Positions 17,146 to 26,505 of a DNA stretch of 64,000 nt are shown here, in pieces. The notes beneath the pieces were generated by a model. That model worked only from the letters and a program-made list of their open reading frames with translations, searched no databases and was not told the DNA's origin. Position 1 is the stretch's first letter. Each line of letters starts with the position of its first letter. The position numbers were made by a program, and so were the translations under genes. Source of the stretch: SIG565 sp045540055 (lineage in GTDB: Bacteria > Bacillota > Clostridia > Oscillospirales > Acutalibacteraceae); contig JAZQGO010000002.1 of assembly GCA_045540055.1 (NCBI GenBank), positions 1 through 64,000 on the forward strand, written 5' to 3'.

Positions 17146-17619
17146 ATGAAAAAATTGATTCAGGAATTCAAAGAGTTCATTACCAAGGGTAATGTTCTCG
17201 ACATGGCAATCGGTGTTATTATCGGTACTGCTTTTAAGGACATCGTTACAAGTCTTACCGACAATATCATCTCCCCCATCTTAGGTGTATTCGGTGGTGT
17301 GGATTTCAGCGAATACAAATGGGTTATCGGCTCGAAAGAGGTTGTCGACGCCGCAGGTGTTACAAGCGTGGTTGAAAACTCCATCAATTACGGTGCATTC
17401 ATCACAGCGGTTATTAACTTCTTTATTATGGCGCTCATCATTTTCCTTATGGTAAAGGCAGTTGCTAAGCTTGGCGAGTTGGGACGCTCACTTGCTAAGA
17501 AAAAGGAAGTGGAAGCCGCTGAAGAAGCACCCACAACAAAGATTTGCCCCTTCTGTAAGACCGAAATTGCTATTGATGCAACACGCTGCGCACACTGTAC
17601 TTCAGAACTTGATAAATAG
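17146..17619 (+). CDS. mscL: Large-conductance mechanosensitive channel with C-terminal zinc ribbon
   Basis: MscL forms a pentameric pore that opens under membrane tension to release solutes. The N-terminal helix, the first span (VLDMAIGVIIGTAFKDIVTSL) and the second span near residues 85-108 are all present. The cytoplasmic tail ends in CPFCKTEIAIDATRCAHC, a CxxC-x10-CxxC zinc ribbon not found in classical MscL. ATG 17146 is chosen over 17140 because GGAGG (17133-17137) is then eight bases away. The gene follows the inserted element directly and ends at a bidirectional terminator shared with eno. Confidence 0.93.
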   Translation: MKKLIQEFKEFITKGNVLDMAIGVIIGTAFKDIVTSLTDNIISPILGVFGGVDFSEYKWVIGSKEVVDAAGVTSVVENSINYGAFITAVINFFIMALIIFLMVKAVAKLGELGRSLAKKKEVEAAEEAPTTKICPFCKTEIAIDATRCAHCTSELDK

Positions 17620-17632
17620 TTTTTACATAGTT

Positions 17633-17659
17633 AAAGCCGTAGGCATTGCCTACGGCTTT
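17633..17659. terminator. Bidirectional terminator between mscL and eno
   Basis: A 13-bp perfect stem (17633-17645 with 17647-17659) is flanked by A- and T-rich ends and separates two convergent genes. Confidence 0.8.
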
Positions 17660-17664
17660 GATTT

Positions 17665-18906
17665 TTAGCGTGACATACTTTCTATCATTAAAAGTCGGTT
17701 ATATTTTGCGACGCGGTCGGTGCGGCAGGGTGCCCCTGTTTTTATCTGACCGCAGTTTGTGGCTACGGCAATATCTGCAATCGTTGTATCCTCGGTCTCA
17801 CCCGAACGGTGCGACAGTATTACCGCATAATTATTTTTCTGCGCACTTCTTACAACCTGCAGGGTCTCACTCAGTGTACCAATCTGATTGGGCTTTACAA
17901 GTATGGCATTTGCCGCATGCTCGGCAAAGCCCATTTTAAGCCGTGTTACATTTGTGACAAACAGGTCGTCACCCACCAACTGCATTTTATCACCCATTTT
18001 TTCAGTAAGCTTTTGCCATGCCGTCCAATCGTCCTCTGCGAGTGGGTCCTCAAGAGATATTATCGGGTATTTGGCGGTCAGTTCTTCATAAAAACCGATA
18101 AGTTCACTCGCCGTCATCTTCTTCTGCCTTTTAGGCAGATAATAAAACCCGTCATTTTGGTTGTACCATTCACTCGACGCTATGTCGAGCGCAATTTTAA
18201 ATTCATCGGTGCTGTAGCCCGCCTTTTCAATGGCGGTGCAAATAAGCTCTATTGCCGTTTCATCGTCCTTAAGATTAGGTGCGAAGCCGCCCTCGTCCCC
18301 GACACCTGTTATATCATAATTTTTAAGCAGAGCACCCAGCGTATGATATATTTCTACACATTTGCGCATATTTTCGCTAAAAGGTATTTCGGCGGTCGGC
18401 ACAATCATAAACTCCTGAATGTCTATATTATTTTTTGCGTGGGCGCCACCGTTTAAAATATTCATCATAGGTCTTGGCAGAATGCTTGCGTTCACACCGC
18501 CGAGGTATCTGAAAAGGGGCATTCTGTAGTGCGCTGCCGCCGCCTTTGCGCAGGCGAGTGATACCGCCAGAGTAGCGTTTGCGCCAAGCACCTTTTTGCT
18601 CTCGGTTGGGTCAAGCGAATTGATTATTTCATCGATTTTTTCCTGTTTTGTGCAGTCATAGCCCACAAGCGCAGGAAAAATTTTTTCGCTTATGTTATTT
18701 ACCGCTTCGCTGACCCCCTTACCACCAAATCGTGTCATATCCTTATCTCTTAGCTCGTGCGCTTCATACGCACCCGTCGATGCGCCCGACGGTGACAACG
18801 CAAAGCCCTCGCTTGAATCATTTAGTACAACCCTTGCCGCTACGGTTGGGTTGCCGCGCGAATCTATAAACTCGTAACCCTTAATTTCTTTAATCATTTT
18901 TTTCAT
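17665..18906 (-). CDS. eno: Enolase
   Basis: Enolase converts 2-phosphoglycerate to phosphoenolpyruvate. The 413-residue protein shows FIDSRGNPTV and SPSGASTGAYEAHELRD near the N-terminus, magnesium ligands in SLEDPLAEDDW and LVGDDLFVTN, the catalytic lysine in ILVKPNQIGTL, and SHRSGETEDTTIAD. It is slightly shorter than the usual 425-430 residues but no core motif is missing. The first ATG is preferred because GGGAG lies nine bases upstream. It stands alone on the minus strand rather than in a gap-pgk-tpi-gpm cluster. Confidence 0.96.
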   Translation of the reverse strand: MKKMIKEIKGYEFIDSRGNPTVAARVVLNDSSEGFALSPSGASTGAYEAHELRDKDMTRFGGKGVSEAVNNISEKIFPALVGYDCTKQEKIDEIINSLDPTESKKVLGANATLAVSLACAKAAAAHYRMPLFRYLGGVNASILPRPMMNILNGGAHAKNNIDIQEFMIVPTAEIPFSENMRKCVEIYHTLGALLKNYDITGVGDEGGFAPNLKDDETAIELICTAIEKAGYSTDEFKIALDIASSEWYNQNDGFYYLPKRQKKMTASELIGFYEELTAKYPIISLEDPLAEDDWTAWQKLTEKMGDKMQLVGDDLFVTNVTRLKMGFAEHAANAILVKPNQIGTLSETLQVVRSAQKNNYAVILSHRSGETEDTTIADIAVATNCGQIKTGAPCRTDRVAKYNRLLMIESMSR

Positions 18907-19045
18907 TTGATGACACTCCCTTTTGTGCTATTATTCACAAAAACGACAAAAATATTATTATAATATAAAAATAAGACTTCTTTTTTAAGCAAATATATGA
19001 TATAATATTAAATTGATAAAATATATAAAAAAGGAGATTCTTTTC

Positions 19046-19801
19046 GTGACTGTTAGCGAAGAAAATTTTACCAATAATAATATAATTTGCGGCCGTAATT
19101 CTGTACTTGAAGCGGTACGCTCGGGCAGAGAAATTGACCGCCTTTTAGTCGCCCACGGTGTATCGGGCGGTTCGGTTGCGGCTATTATTGCAAAATGCTC
19201 AGCAAAGGGTATTCTAATAAAAGAGGTTTCGCCCCAGAAGCTTGACTATCTGTGCGCAAACGCTAATCATCAGGGTGTCGCGGTAATGTTCTCGGCACAG
19301 GAATATTGCACTGTTGAGGATATTCTTGATGACGCTAAACAGAAGGACGAAAATCCCTTTATCATAATCTGTGACGAAATTGAAGACCCACATAATTTAG
19401 GCGCAATAATACGAAGCGCCGAAGCCTGCGGCGTACACGGTATAATTATTCCCAAAAGGCGCTCGGCCTCTTTGAATGCTACCGTAGCCAAGAGCGCAAG
19501 CGGTGCACTCGAATATATGAAGATCGCACGTGTGACCAATATAGCAAACGAAATTGATAACCTTAAGAAAAACGGCGTGTGGGTTTTCGGCGCCGATATG
19601 GACGGTAAAGATTACACCACCTTTGATTACTCAATACCCGTAGCATTGGTAATAGGTAACGAGGGTAAAGGTATTGGCCGCCTTGTAGCGCAGAAGTGTG
19701 ATGAGATAATCAGCCTGCCTATGAAGGGCAAAATCAACTCACTTAACGCATCGGTTGCGGCGGGCGTGCTTATGTACGAGGTAGTTCGCAAGCGCACCTG
19801 A
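19046..19801 (+). CDS. rlmB: TrmH/SpoU-family 23S rRNA 2'-O-methyltransferase (RlmB-like)
   Basis: The 251-residue protein has an N-terminal substrate-binding domain starting at IICGRNSVLEAVRSGR. A C-terminal SPOUT knot follows with DPHNLGAIIRSAEACG, VIGNEGKGIG and SLPMKGKINSLNASVAAGVLMYE, the three SpoU motifs that bind SAM. It should methylate ribose of a G in 23S rRNA (G2251 in E. coli numbering for RlmB). GTG 19046 is taken as start because AAGGAG (19031-19036) precedes it; the upstream ATG at 19013 has no RBS. It leads a plus-strand cluster up to tatD. Confidence 0.9.
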   Translation: MTVSEENFTNNNIICGRNSVLEAVRSGREIDRLLVAHGVSGGSVAAIIAKCSAKGILIKEVSPQKLDYLCANANHQGVAVMFSAQEYCTVEDILDDAKQKDENPFIIICDEIEDPHNLGAIIRSAEACGVHGIIIPKRRSASLNATVAKSASGALEYMKIARVTNIANEIDNLKKNGVWVFGADMDGKDYTTFDYSIPVALVIGNEGKGIGRLVAQKCDEIISLPMKGKINSLNASVAAGVLMYEVVRKRT

Positions 19802-19828
19802 GCTTCAACTTAATTTTCGGAGGATAGT

Positions 19829-22345
19829 ATGGGATTATTTTCAAAGAAATCTAAGCATTCAAAAAAAGGTGAAAATATATTACCGATAGAAAAAAATCAA
19901 GAGTTATTTAAAATGACCCCTGCCGGCGAAAAGTCTGCCTTTTTCGCACCCCATGCCTTAACACCTGAGGAGGTTATCGGAGATAATCCGAAACACAAGA
20001 CGAAGGATATAAAGATGTCGGGCGGTGTCTCACCTCTCGATGTTTTAAAGCAAAAGTCTTTAAGCAACAGTGAAAAGGTACACGACCGTATAAAAGCCGA
20101 AGCCAAAACCGTCTTACCAAAGGTTAAAGCGCCCGAAAAGGCCAATGATAACGGTGGCGGCATGTCACTTCTCGATAAATGTATGCCGTATATTAAGGAG
20201 GCGGGCGCACCCCTTAAAAAGCAGGAGCCTGCATATACGCTTGACAGTGTTGAGTCGATTTTAAACACTACAAAGGCCAAAACCGACGCTCTGCTTGCAC
20301 AGCTGAGTAATATGGGCAGTGTAACGGTTGATGATTTGGGCAAAAAACTGCCCGAGGCTACACTGAAGGAACAAGCACCCATAGTCGACGAGCCTAAGAA
20401 AAAGCCTGATGAGATTTTTTTAGAGCCGCCTGCCGAACAACCGCAGGAAATTGAAGCCACACGAGTTATACCCACCATTTCGGATATAGATAATGCCACC
20501 AGCGTAAACATTAGCTATACCGCCGAATTTGAGGATATAAGCAGTGGCACCAAAATTATAGATCTGTCAGCAGAGATGTTTGAAGAGAATGCCGCACCCG
20601 TAACCGCAATACCTACCGATAGCCGTGCTTTATTTGAGGATGACTTTTCAGTTGAGCAGGAATACACCTGCTATGACGATGTGCGCAGAATCGGCGGCAA
20701 GCTCACCGCAAAGCGCAACGGCGCACGGGCAAAAATGATATTTACAGTTTTATTTACCGCCGTATTGGCACTTGGCTTTATACCATCAGTTTATCTGACA
20801 CTGAATCAAAACCCTGTGTCCTTTCACACAGTAATTGCAGTGCTTTACGGACTCATCTGCCTTATCAACCTTGATATGTTTTTAAAGCTACCCACACTCT
20901 TTAAAAAACAGACACAGCCCGAGGCCGCCATCGGCGTTCCCACTATTTTCACCGTAATATATGCTGTTTTCTCACTTATTCGAGGTGTTAACCCCTTCTA
21001 TATAGTTATGTTTTCGGCTTTTTCTGTCTGCCTTAAGACCATAGCCGTATTTATGAGGGAGAAATATATTTTAAATAATTTCCGCATAATTGCAACAAAT
21101 AATGATAAGTATGCGATCCGTTTTATTGATGACCGTCAGGTTACCTTTGCTATGGCAAAGAATTCGATTGATGGTGATGTGCTTGTAGGCTGTTCGAGCA
21201 AGACCAATCACATTGATGACTATATGAAAAATTCCTTGATTAGTCCTGTAATGAACGGTATGTTGCCGAAGTTTTTTATTTGCGCCACAATAATTTCGCT
21301 TGTTGCGGCGGTTCTTGCGGCCGTATACGCTACCGATTTCTCGGTTTTCATCTCATCAATGTGTGTTTATTCAGGTTTTTTATTTGCGCCTACTTTGATG
21401 TTTACCGATATTTTGCCACTATCCCGTGCGGCAAAGCGTTTGAATAAAAACGGCGCTATGATCAGCGGTACATCTGCCGCAAATGATATTGAAAACGCAA
21501 ATGCGGTGACCCTCTCGGCAAATCACCTGTTTAGCGCAGGTACAATCAGTCTTTACAATATGAAGATACTTGACTCAAACCAAATTGACACAACCCTGAT
21601 TGATGCCGCCACTATAACAAAACAATGTGGCAGCCCGTTATACCCCTTATTTGAGAGTATAGCAAAAACCCAAGATTCACTTCTGCCTGAAGGCGATTCA
21701 GTTAAGTATGAAGAGCGTCTGGGGGTCAGCGGATGGGTAAAGGACCGCCACATTTTCATCGGTAACCGCACGCTTCTTGAGGCTCACGGCATCAGTGTGC
21801 CGCCCGTTGCGGTTGATAAAAAGATACTTCAAAACGGCTTCTTCCCGATTTATCTTGCGTGTAACGACAAGCCCTGCGCCCTGCTTATTGTTAAATACAA
21901 TGTTAAGGCAAGCACGGCATATGAGCTTCAAAAGCTATGTAATTCGGGTGTTACCGTCCTGGTTGAAAGCTGCGACCCCAATCTGACAAACGAAATGATT
22001 TGCGATTACTTCGGGCTTTATGATGACTCTGTACGGGTTATGAACAGCTCGGGTGTTCAGCTTTATTCAGGTGCTACCGAATATACCTCTTCTTTATCGG
22101 CCGGTGCCGCCTTCAGAGGTAATGCCGACGGATACCTTTCAATATTTAACTGCGCCGCTAAAATCAAGCGAGCCGTTAAAACTCTGTCGGTCTCCCACAT
22201 AATTTTATCACTTTGCACCTTTGCCGCTAACATTTACAGCACAGTCTTAGGAGATGCTAATACCCTTTCGTCAGGACTTGCTTTAATGTATGTCGGACTA
22301 TCTCTTGTAATTTCATATATAATTTATCTTTTAAACAGACCTTAA
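19829..22345 (+). CDS. Degenerate P-type-ATPase-like membrane protein with long cytosolic N-terminus
   Basis: The 838-residue protein begins with about 300 polar, low-complexity residues rich in Lys, Glu and Pro and with no recognised domain. Spans follow in a 4+2+2 pattern (about 303-322, 333-352, 369-386, 389-408; 481-501, 505-527; 786-805, 812-834), the layout of heavy-metal P1B ATPases. Residues 528-571 align with the stretch leading into DKTGTLTxG, but that site reads SANHLFSAG at 563-571, so the phosphorylated Asp is Ser. FIGNRTLLEAHGI (643-655) matches the N-domain VGNxxLLxxxGI block. TGES and GDGxNDxPAL are absent. I infer a non-catalytic P-type relative. It sits between rlmB and an O-antigen-ligase-like gene. 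Confidence 0.72.
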   Translation: MGLFSKKSKHSKKGENILPIEKNQELFKMTPAGEKSAFFAPHALTPEEVIGDNPKHKTKDIKMSGGVSPLDVLKQKSLSNSEKVHDRIKAEAKTVLPKVKAPEKANDNGGGMSLLDKCMPYIKEAGAPLKKQEPAYTLDSVESILNTTKAKTDALLAQLSNMGSVTVDDLGKKLPEATLKEQAPIVDEPKKKPDEIFLEPPAEQPQEIEATRVIPTISDIDNATSVNISYTAEFEDISSGTKIIDLSAEMFEENAAPVTAIPTDSRALFEDDFSVEQEYTCYDDVRRIGGKLTAKRNGARAKMIFTVLFTAVLALGFIPSVYLTLNQNPVSFHTVIAVLYGLICLINLDMFLKLPTLFKKQTQPEAAIGVPTIFTVIYAVFSLIRGVNPFYIVMFSAFSVCLKTIAVFMREKYILNNFRIIATNNDKYAIRFIDDRQVTFAMAKNSIDGDVLVGCSSKTNHIDDYMKNSLISPVMNGMLPKFFICATIISLVAAVLAAVYATDFSVFISSMCVYSGFLFAPTLMFTDILPLSRAAKRLNKNGAMISGTSAANDIENANAVTLSANHLFSAGTISLYNMKILDSNQIDTTLIDAATITKQCGSPLYPLFESIAKTQDSLLPEGDSVKYEERLGVSGWVKDRHIFIGNRTLLEAHGISVPPVAVDKKILQNGFFPIYLACNDKPCALLIVKYNVKASTAYELQKLCNSGVTVLVESCDPNLTNEMICDYFGLYDDSVRVMNSSGVQLYSGATEYTSSLSAGAAFRGNADGYLSIFNCAAKIKRAVKTLSVSHIILSLCTFAANIYSTVLGDANTLSSGLALMYVGLSLVISYIIYLLNRP

Positions 22346-22369
22346 TTTTAACAGAAAAGAGGCGAGCAA

Positions 22370-23617
22370 ATGAAGGGAATATTAAAAAGACACTGCGACC
22401 TATCTAAAAGCCGCAATATAGTATACCTTACGACAGTAAGTGTCTTTTTGCCATACTACTTAACCTGTATCGTTATGACCGTATTAGGATTTTATATACT
22501 TTTTAAGACTAATATTAAGAAAACGGTTTTCTGTCATTTTGGCTCATCCCTTGTGCCTATTTTCTCGGTTATAACGCTGATAACTGCGGTCTGCTTTAAA
22601 AACTGGCTCGGTGCACTTTGCTCGCTTGTCTTTTTTCTAATTATGACCATCGGCTTTTTTGTTCGCACCGTTATGACCAAGGAGGTTTTTGAAAAGGCGC
22701 TCGATATATGCTGTATCGGCGGTATTTTTGCCTCGGTTATCATATTTATCGAACGACTTTTATATCTTTGCCACGAGTACTGGTTCCCTATATATCCGAA
22801 TATTAAGGAATACCGCTGCTTTGGTAATCTGTTTGGAAATATGTATTTCTCGTTTTATTTCCATCCAAACTATATAGGCTCGATACTAGCCGCAGTAATA
22901 ATAATTTGCGCCTACAAGGTTGTTGCCAATAAGCAAAATCGGCTTCACTACTACATTATCGCCGCCTTTTCGGCAATTGCGATGTTTTTAACCGAGAGTA
23001 TGTTTGCGTGGGTTGTAGTGTTTTTAGGGCTTTCGGTATTGCTTATTCTACAAAAAAGGCACCTGCTTTTAAGCATACTTTTTATAGTTACGGCGTGTGG
23101 TATCTTCGTCTTACTTAACGTACCCGAGTTATTCCCGAGAGTAATGCACATTGGCGGCACTACCGATAACCGCGTGCAGATATGGGACCTCGCGGTTAAC
23201 TCACTTTCAAAATCGCCTTGGTTTGGGCAGGGCTTTTTTACCTACTATAAGGTGTCTCTCGCCACCGAGGGCGCCTATATTACGACACACGCGCACAATA
23301 TATTTATTGAGCCGTTGCTCAGCTTCGGTGTTGTTGGCTCTCTTATACTTTTCATCAGCATATTTATTTTGTTTGAAAAGGTTGTTCTTTGTAAAAACTT
23401 TTTGCGAAAGAGCTACATTACGCACTTAATTTTCGCACTGACCGCCGGCATTTTAATACATTCAATAATTGATATGACGATGCTTTGGATGCAGACCTCG
23501 CTTTTGTACTGCGTTATATTCGGAGGTATCGGCGCGGATGAAAGAACCTTTTATTCTATATTCAAACGACGTCGACGTCATTTAAGAAATAAAAAACACA
23601 CTTTTACGGAGGAGTAA
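22370..23617 (+). CDS. O-antigen ligase / Wzy-type polysaccharide membrane protein
   Basis: This 415-residue protein has about ten hydrophobic spans. Near residues 270-320 it carries the O-antigen-ligase family pattern: DNRVQIWDLAVNSL, the small-residue block PWFGQGF, then TTHAHNIFIEPLLSFGVVG with its conserved His. WaaL/Wzy-type enzymes polymerise or transfer lipid-linked glycans on the outer face of the membrane. No capsule or teichoic acid cluster is adjacent, so the glycan is unknown. It follows the P-type-like gene by 24 bases and metG by one intervening base, indicating one operon. Confidence 0.8.
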   Translation: MKGILKRHCDLSKSRNIVYLTTVSVFLPYYLTCIVMTVLGFYILFKTNIKKTVFCHFGSSLVPIFSVITLITAVCFKNWLGALCSLVFFLIMTIGFFVRTVMTKEVFEKALDICCIGGIFASVIIFIERLLYLCHEYWFPIYPNIKEYRCFGNLFGNMYFSFYFHPNYIGSILAAVIIICAYKVVANKQNRLHYYIIAAFSAIAMFLTESMFAWVVVFLGLSVLLILQKRHLLLSILFIVTACGIFVLLNVPELFPRVMHIGGTTDNRVQIWDLAVNSLSKSPWFGQGFFTYYKVSLATEGAYITTHAHNIFIEPLLSFGVVGSLILFISIFILFEKVVLCKNFLRKSYITHLIFALTAGILIHSIIDMTMLWMQTSLLYCVIFGGIGADERTFYSIFKRRRRHLRNKKHTFTEE

Positions 23618-23618
23618 T

Positions 23619-25532
23619 ATGCATAACAAAAAATTCTATTTAACAACCGCCATCGCCTACACTTCACGCAAACCGCACATCGGCAATTCTTACGATATTG
23701 TTTTAGCCGATATGATCGCCAGATATAAGAGAATGATGGGCTATGACGTGTATTTTATGACCGGCTCTGACGAGCACGGACAAAAAATCGAAGAGGCGGC
23801 TAAAGAGGCCGGCATATCCCCGAAGGAGTATGTTGACGGTGTTTCCGGGCAGATTAAGGATGTGTGGAACTGCCTTAACACATCGTACGATAAGTTTATC
23901 CGTACAACCGACGATGACCATGTAGCAGTTGTTAAAAAGATATTTAAAAAACTTTACGAACAGGGCGATATTTATAAGGGACATTATGAGGGTAAATACT
24001 GCGTACCCTGCGAGTCCTTTTTCACCCCCTCGCAGTTAATTGACGGCAAATGCCCCGACTGTGGCAGAGACGTTATTGATTCAAAGGAAGAAGCATATTT
24101 CCTGAAGCTTAGTAAATATCAGGATAAGCTTTTGAAATATTATGAAGAAAACCCCGATTTTATAAAGCCCGAATCACGCAAAAATGAAATGATAAATAAC
24201 TTCCTAAAGCCCGGCCTTTCGGACCTTTGCGTTTCGCGCTCCTCATTTACCTGGGGCGTACCGATTGACTTTGATGACAAGCACATTATCTACGTTTGGA
24301 TAGATGCTCTCTCTAACTATATTACGGGTATCGGTTACAACCCCGACGGAAGCAGTGAGCATTATAAAAAGAATTGGCCTGCCGATTTGCACGTTATCGG
24401 TAAGGATATTGTGCGTTTCCATACTATTTATTGGCCTATAATCCTGATGGCACTCGGCGAGCCGTTACCGAAGCAGGTGCTCGGTCATCCTTGGGTTTTA
24501 TCGGGTGACGATAAAATGAGTAAATCTAAGGGTAACGTGCTTTATGCCGACGACCTTGTTAAGCGTTTTGGTGTTGATGCGGTAAGGTACTACCTGCTTA
24601 GTGAAATCCCCTACGCCCAGGACGGAACAATCACCTATGAAATGTTTATTAACCGCTTTAACAGCGACCTTGCAAATACTCTCGGTAACCTTGTTAACCG
24701 CAGCATCGCAATGGCCAACAAATATTTCGGTGGCTCTGTTAAGGGTGAAAACACAGTAACAGAAGACTGTGATAAGGACTTAGTGAATGTTGCAAATGAA
24801 ACAATCGCTAAGTATTACGAGCTTATGGACTCATACCACAACGCAGAATGTGCCGATTTAATTATGAACTTCGCCAAGCGTTGTAACAAGTACATTGACG
24901 AAACAACACCCTGGGCACTTGCTAAGGACGAAGCAAACAAGGCTCGTCTTGAGGCTGTGCTTTATAATCTGCTTGAATGTATACGAATTTTAAGCATTCT
25001 GCTCACACCCTTTATACCCGACAGTTGCGAAAGGATTGTACAGCAGTTGGGTTGTGAAGAAAAAACACTTGAATTGTTCGCCGTTAAGGAATATGCCGTA
25101 AATGAGGCGGTTGCCCTATTTGCAAGAATTGATACCGCGAAGGTTTTAGCCGAAATCGAAAAGGAGCTTGAGGCTAAACAGGCCGTAGTAGAAAACATTG
25201 CTACCGTAGCACAGATAGGTATTGAGGACTTCGCAAAGGTAGAACTCACCGTTGCAAAAATAATTAACTGTGAGCCTATCCCGAAGGCTAAAAAGCTATT
25301 GAAATTAACATTAGACGATGGTAGCGGTAAATACCGCATTGTTGCATCGGGCATCGCTAAATGGTATACCCCCGATTCACTTATTGGCAAAAGCGTAATC
25401 GTTGTATCAAACCTTAAACCCGCAGTGCTGTGCGGTGTTGAGTCCAACGGTATGATTCTTGCCGCCGACGCAGGTGAGGATGTCAAGGTCATATTCGTAG
25501 ACGATGTACCTGCAGGCAGTAAGGTAAGATAA
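23619..25532 (+). CDS. metG: Methionine--tRNA ligase
   Basis: The 637-residue enzyme charges tRNA-Met. It shows the class I HIGH-type site KPHIGNSYD, a zinc-binding insert CVPCESFF..CPDC near residues 127-147, and the KMSKS loop DDKMSKSKGN near 300. A C-terminal tRNA-binding EMAP-II/Trbp111-like domain starts near residue 535 (FAKVELTVAKIINCEPIPKA). The RBS GGAGG lies in the 3' end of the preceding gene. Its stop overlaps the tatD start in TAATG. Confidence 0.97.
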   Translation: MHNKKFYLTTAIAYTSRKPHIGNSYDIVLADMIARYKRMMGYDVYFMTGSDEHGQKIEEAAKEAGISPKEYVDGVSGQIKDVWNCLNTSYDKFIRTTDDDHVAVVKKIFKKLYEQGDIYKGHYEGKYCVPCESFFTPSQLIDGKCPDCGRDVIDSKEEAYFLKLSKYQDKLLKYYEENPDFIKPESRKNEMINNFLKPGLSDLCVSRSSFTWGVPIDFDDKHIIYVWIDALSNYITGIGYNPDGSSEHYKKNWPADLHVIGKDIVRFHTIYWPIILMALGEPLPKQVLGHPWVLSGDDKMSKSKGNVLYADDLVKRFGVDAVRYYLLSEIPYAQDGTITYEMFINRFNSDLANTLGNLVNRSIAMANKYFGGSVKGENTVTEDCDKDLVNVANETIAKYYELMDSYHNAECADLIMNFAKRCNKYIDETTPWALAKDEANKARLEAVLYNLLECIRILSILLTPFIPDSCERIVQQLGCEEKTLELFAVKEYAVNEAVALFARIDTAKVLAEIEKELEAKQAVVENIATVAQIGIEDFAKVELTVAKIINCEPIPKAKKLLKLTLDDGSGKYRIVASGIAKWYTPDSLIGKSVIVVSNLKPAVLCGVESNGMILAADAGEDVKVIFVDDVPAGSKVR

Positions 25533-26293
25533 TGGGTATGATATTTGATACCCACGCGCATTATGATGACACACGGTTTGACGGTGTGCGTGACGAAATG
25601 CTTATGTCTATGCCGCAAAAAAATGTCTGCGGCATCATAAACTGCGGCACCGACATTGCTTCTTCGAAAATTGCTATCGAGTTAGCGGAAAAATATACCT
25701 ATGTTTTTGCAGCGGTCGGCTATCATCCCGAATCGGTTGATAACGGCACCTGCTTTGACGAAAAGCAAATGCTTAAATTCATTAAGGAAAACAAGGTTGT
25801 CGCTATTGGCGAAATCGGGCTTGACTACTATTGGGATACAACCTTTAAGGAACATCAGCTCGACATGTTTGAAAGACAACTACAGTTTGCCTTGGCACAT
25901 TCGCTTCCTGTGATTATACACGACCGTGAGGCGCACGCCGACACCCTGCGACTTATAAAAAAATATAAACCGCGTGGCGTTTTGCACTGCTTTTCAGGCA
26001 GTGTCGAAATGGCAAAAGAGGTTGTCGATTTAGGGATGTATATAGGCATCGGTGGAGTTGTAACCTTTAAAAATTCAAAAAAAATTGTCGAGGTTATAAA
26101 AGAAATTCCGATTGAGCGCATTTTGCTCGAAACCGATGCGCCATATCTTGCGCCCGAGCCCTTTCGCGGTAAATTAAATCGCTCGGATTATATCGAGTTT
26201 GTGGCAAAAAAAATAGCCGAAATTAAAAATATCGGCTACGAGCAGGTACTCACACGAACGCTTGAAAACACAAAAAAATTGTTTAAAATTTGA
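25532..26293 (+). CDS. tatD: TatD-family metal-dependent hydrolase
   Basis: The 253-residue TIM-barrel protein has FDTHAHYDD (metal His pair), IGEIGLDYYWD, HDREAH, LHCFSGS and ETDAPYLAP, all metal ligands of the TatD nuclease family. Homologues act as 3'-5' exonucleases or D-aminoacyl-tRNA deacylase-like enzymes; the metG-tatD pairing is widespread in Bacillota. Start is either ATG 25532, overlapping the metG stop, or ATG 25538, two residues later. Confidence 0.95.
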   Translation: MGMIFDTHAHYDDTRFDGVRDEMLMSMPQKNVCGIINCGTDIASSKIAIELAEKYTYVFAAVGYHPESVDNGTCFDEKQMLKFIKENKVVAIGEIGLDYYWDTTFKEHQLDMFERQLQFALAHSLPVIIHDREAHADTLRLIKKYKPRGVLHCFSGSVEMAKEVVDLGMYIGIGGVVTFKNSKKIVEVIKEIPIERILLETDAPYLAPEPFRGKLNRSDYIEFVAKKIAEIKNIGYEQVLTRTLENTKKLFKI

Positions 26294-26311
26294 AAAATAC
26301 AAAACGAATAA

Positions 26312-26351
26312 ACCTCCGATTTCGGTAAACACTAATACCGAAATCGGAGGT
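26312..26351 (+). promoter_or_regulatory. Hairpin that encloses the RBS of the microprotein
   Basis: A perfect 15-bp stem (acctccgatttcggt, 26312-26326, with 26337-26351) has a 10-base loop. The right arm contains GGAGGT, the ribosome binding site of the GTG at 26359, paired to CCTCC in the left arm. A short T run follows, so it may also terminate tatD transcripts. Either way translation of the next frame would need the stem opened, or transcription starting inside it. Confidence 0.75.
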
Positions 26352-26358
26352 GATTTTT

Positions 26359-26505
26359 GTGGATAACAATCAGAACAAGAACAACAACAGCAATAACCAG
26401 AATAAAAACGACCAGAACAAGAACAACCAGAATAAAAACAATCAGAACAACAGCAATCAGAACAATAGCAATCAGAACAACAACCAAAACAGAAACAATT
26501 ACTAA
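26359..26505 (+). CDS. Asn/Gln-rich microprotein
   Basis: A GTG start eight bases after GGAGG opens a 48-codon frame. The product is almost wholly Asn, Gln, Lys, Ser and Asp in repeating NQN/NKN units, ending in Arg-Asn-Asn-Tyr. There is no hydrophobic residue cluster, signal or membrane span, so it should be disordered. It sits between two strong hairpins as an isolated unit. Short N/Q-rich proteins of this style occur in Clostridia with no assigned function. Low complexity could mislead, but the RBS, hairpin and terminator make it a credible gene. Confidence 0.6.
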   Translation: MDNNQNKNNNSNNQNKNDQNKNNQNKNNQNNSNQNNSNQNNNQNRNNY

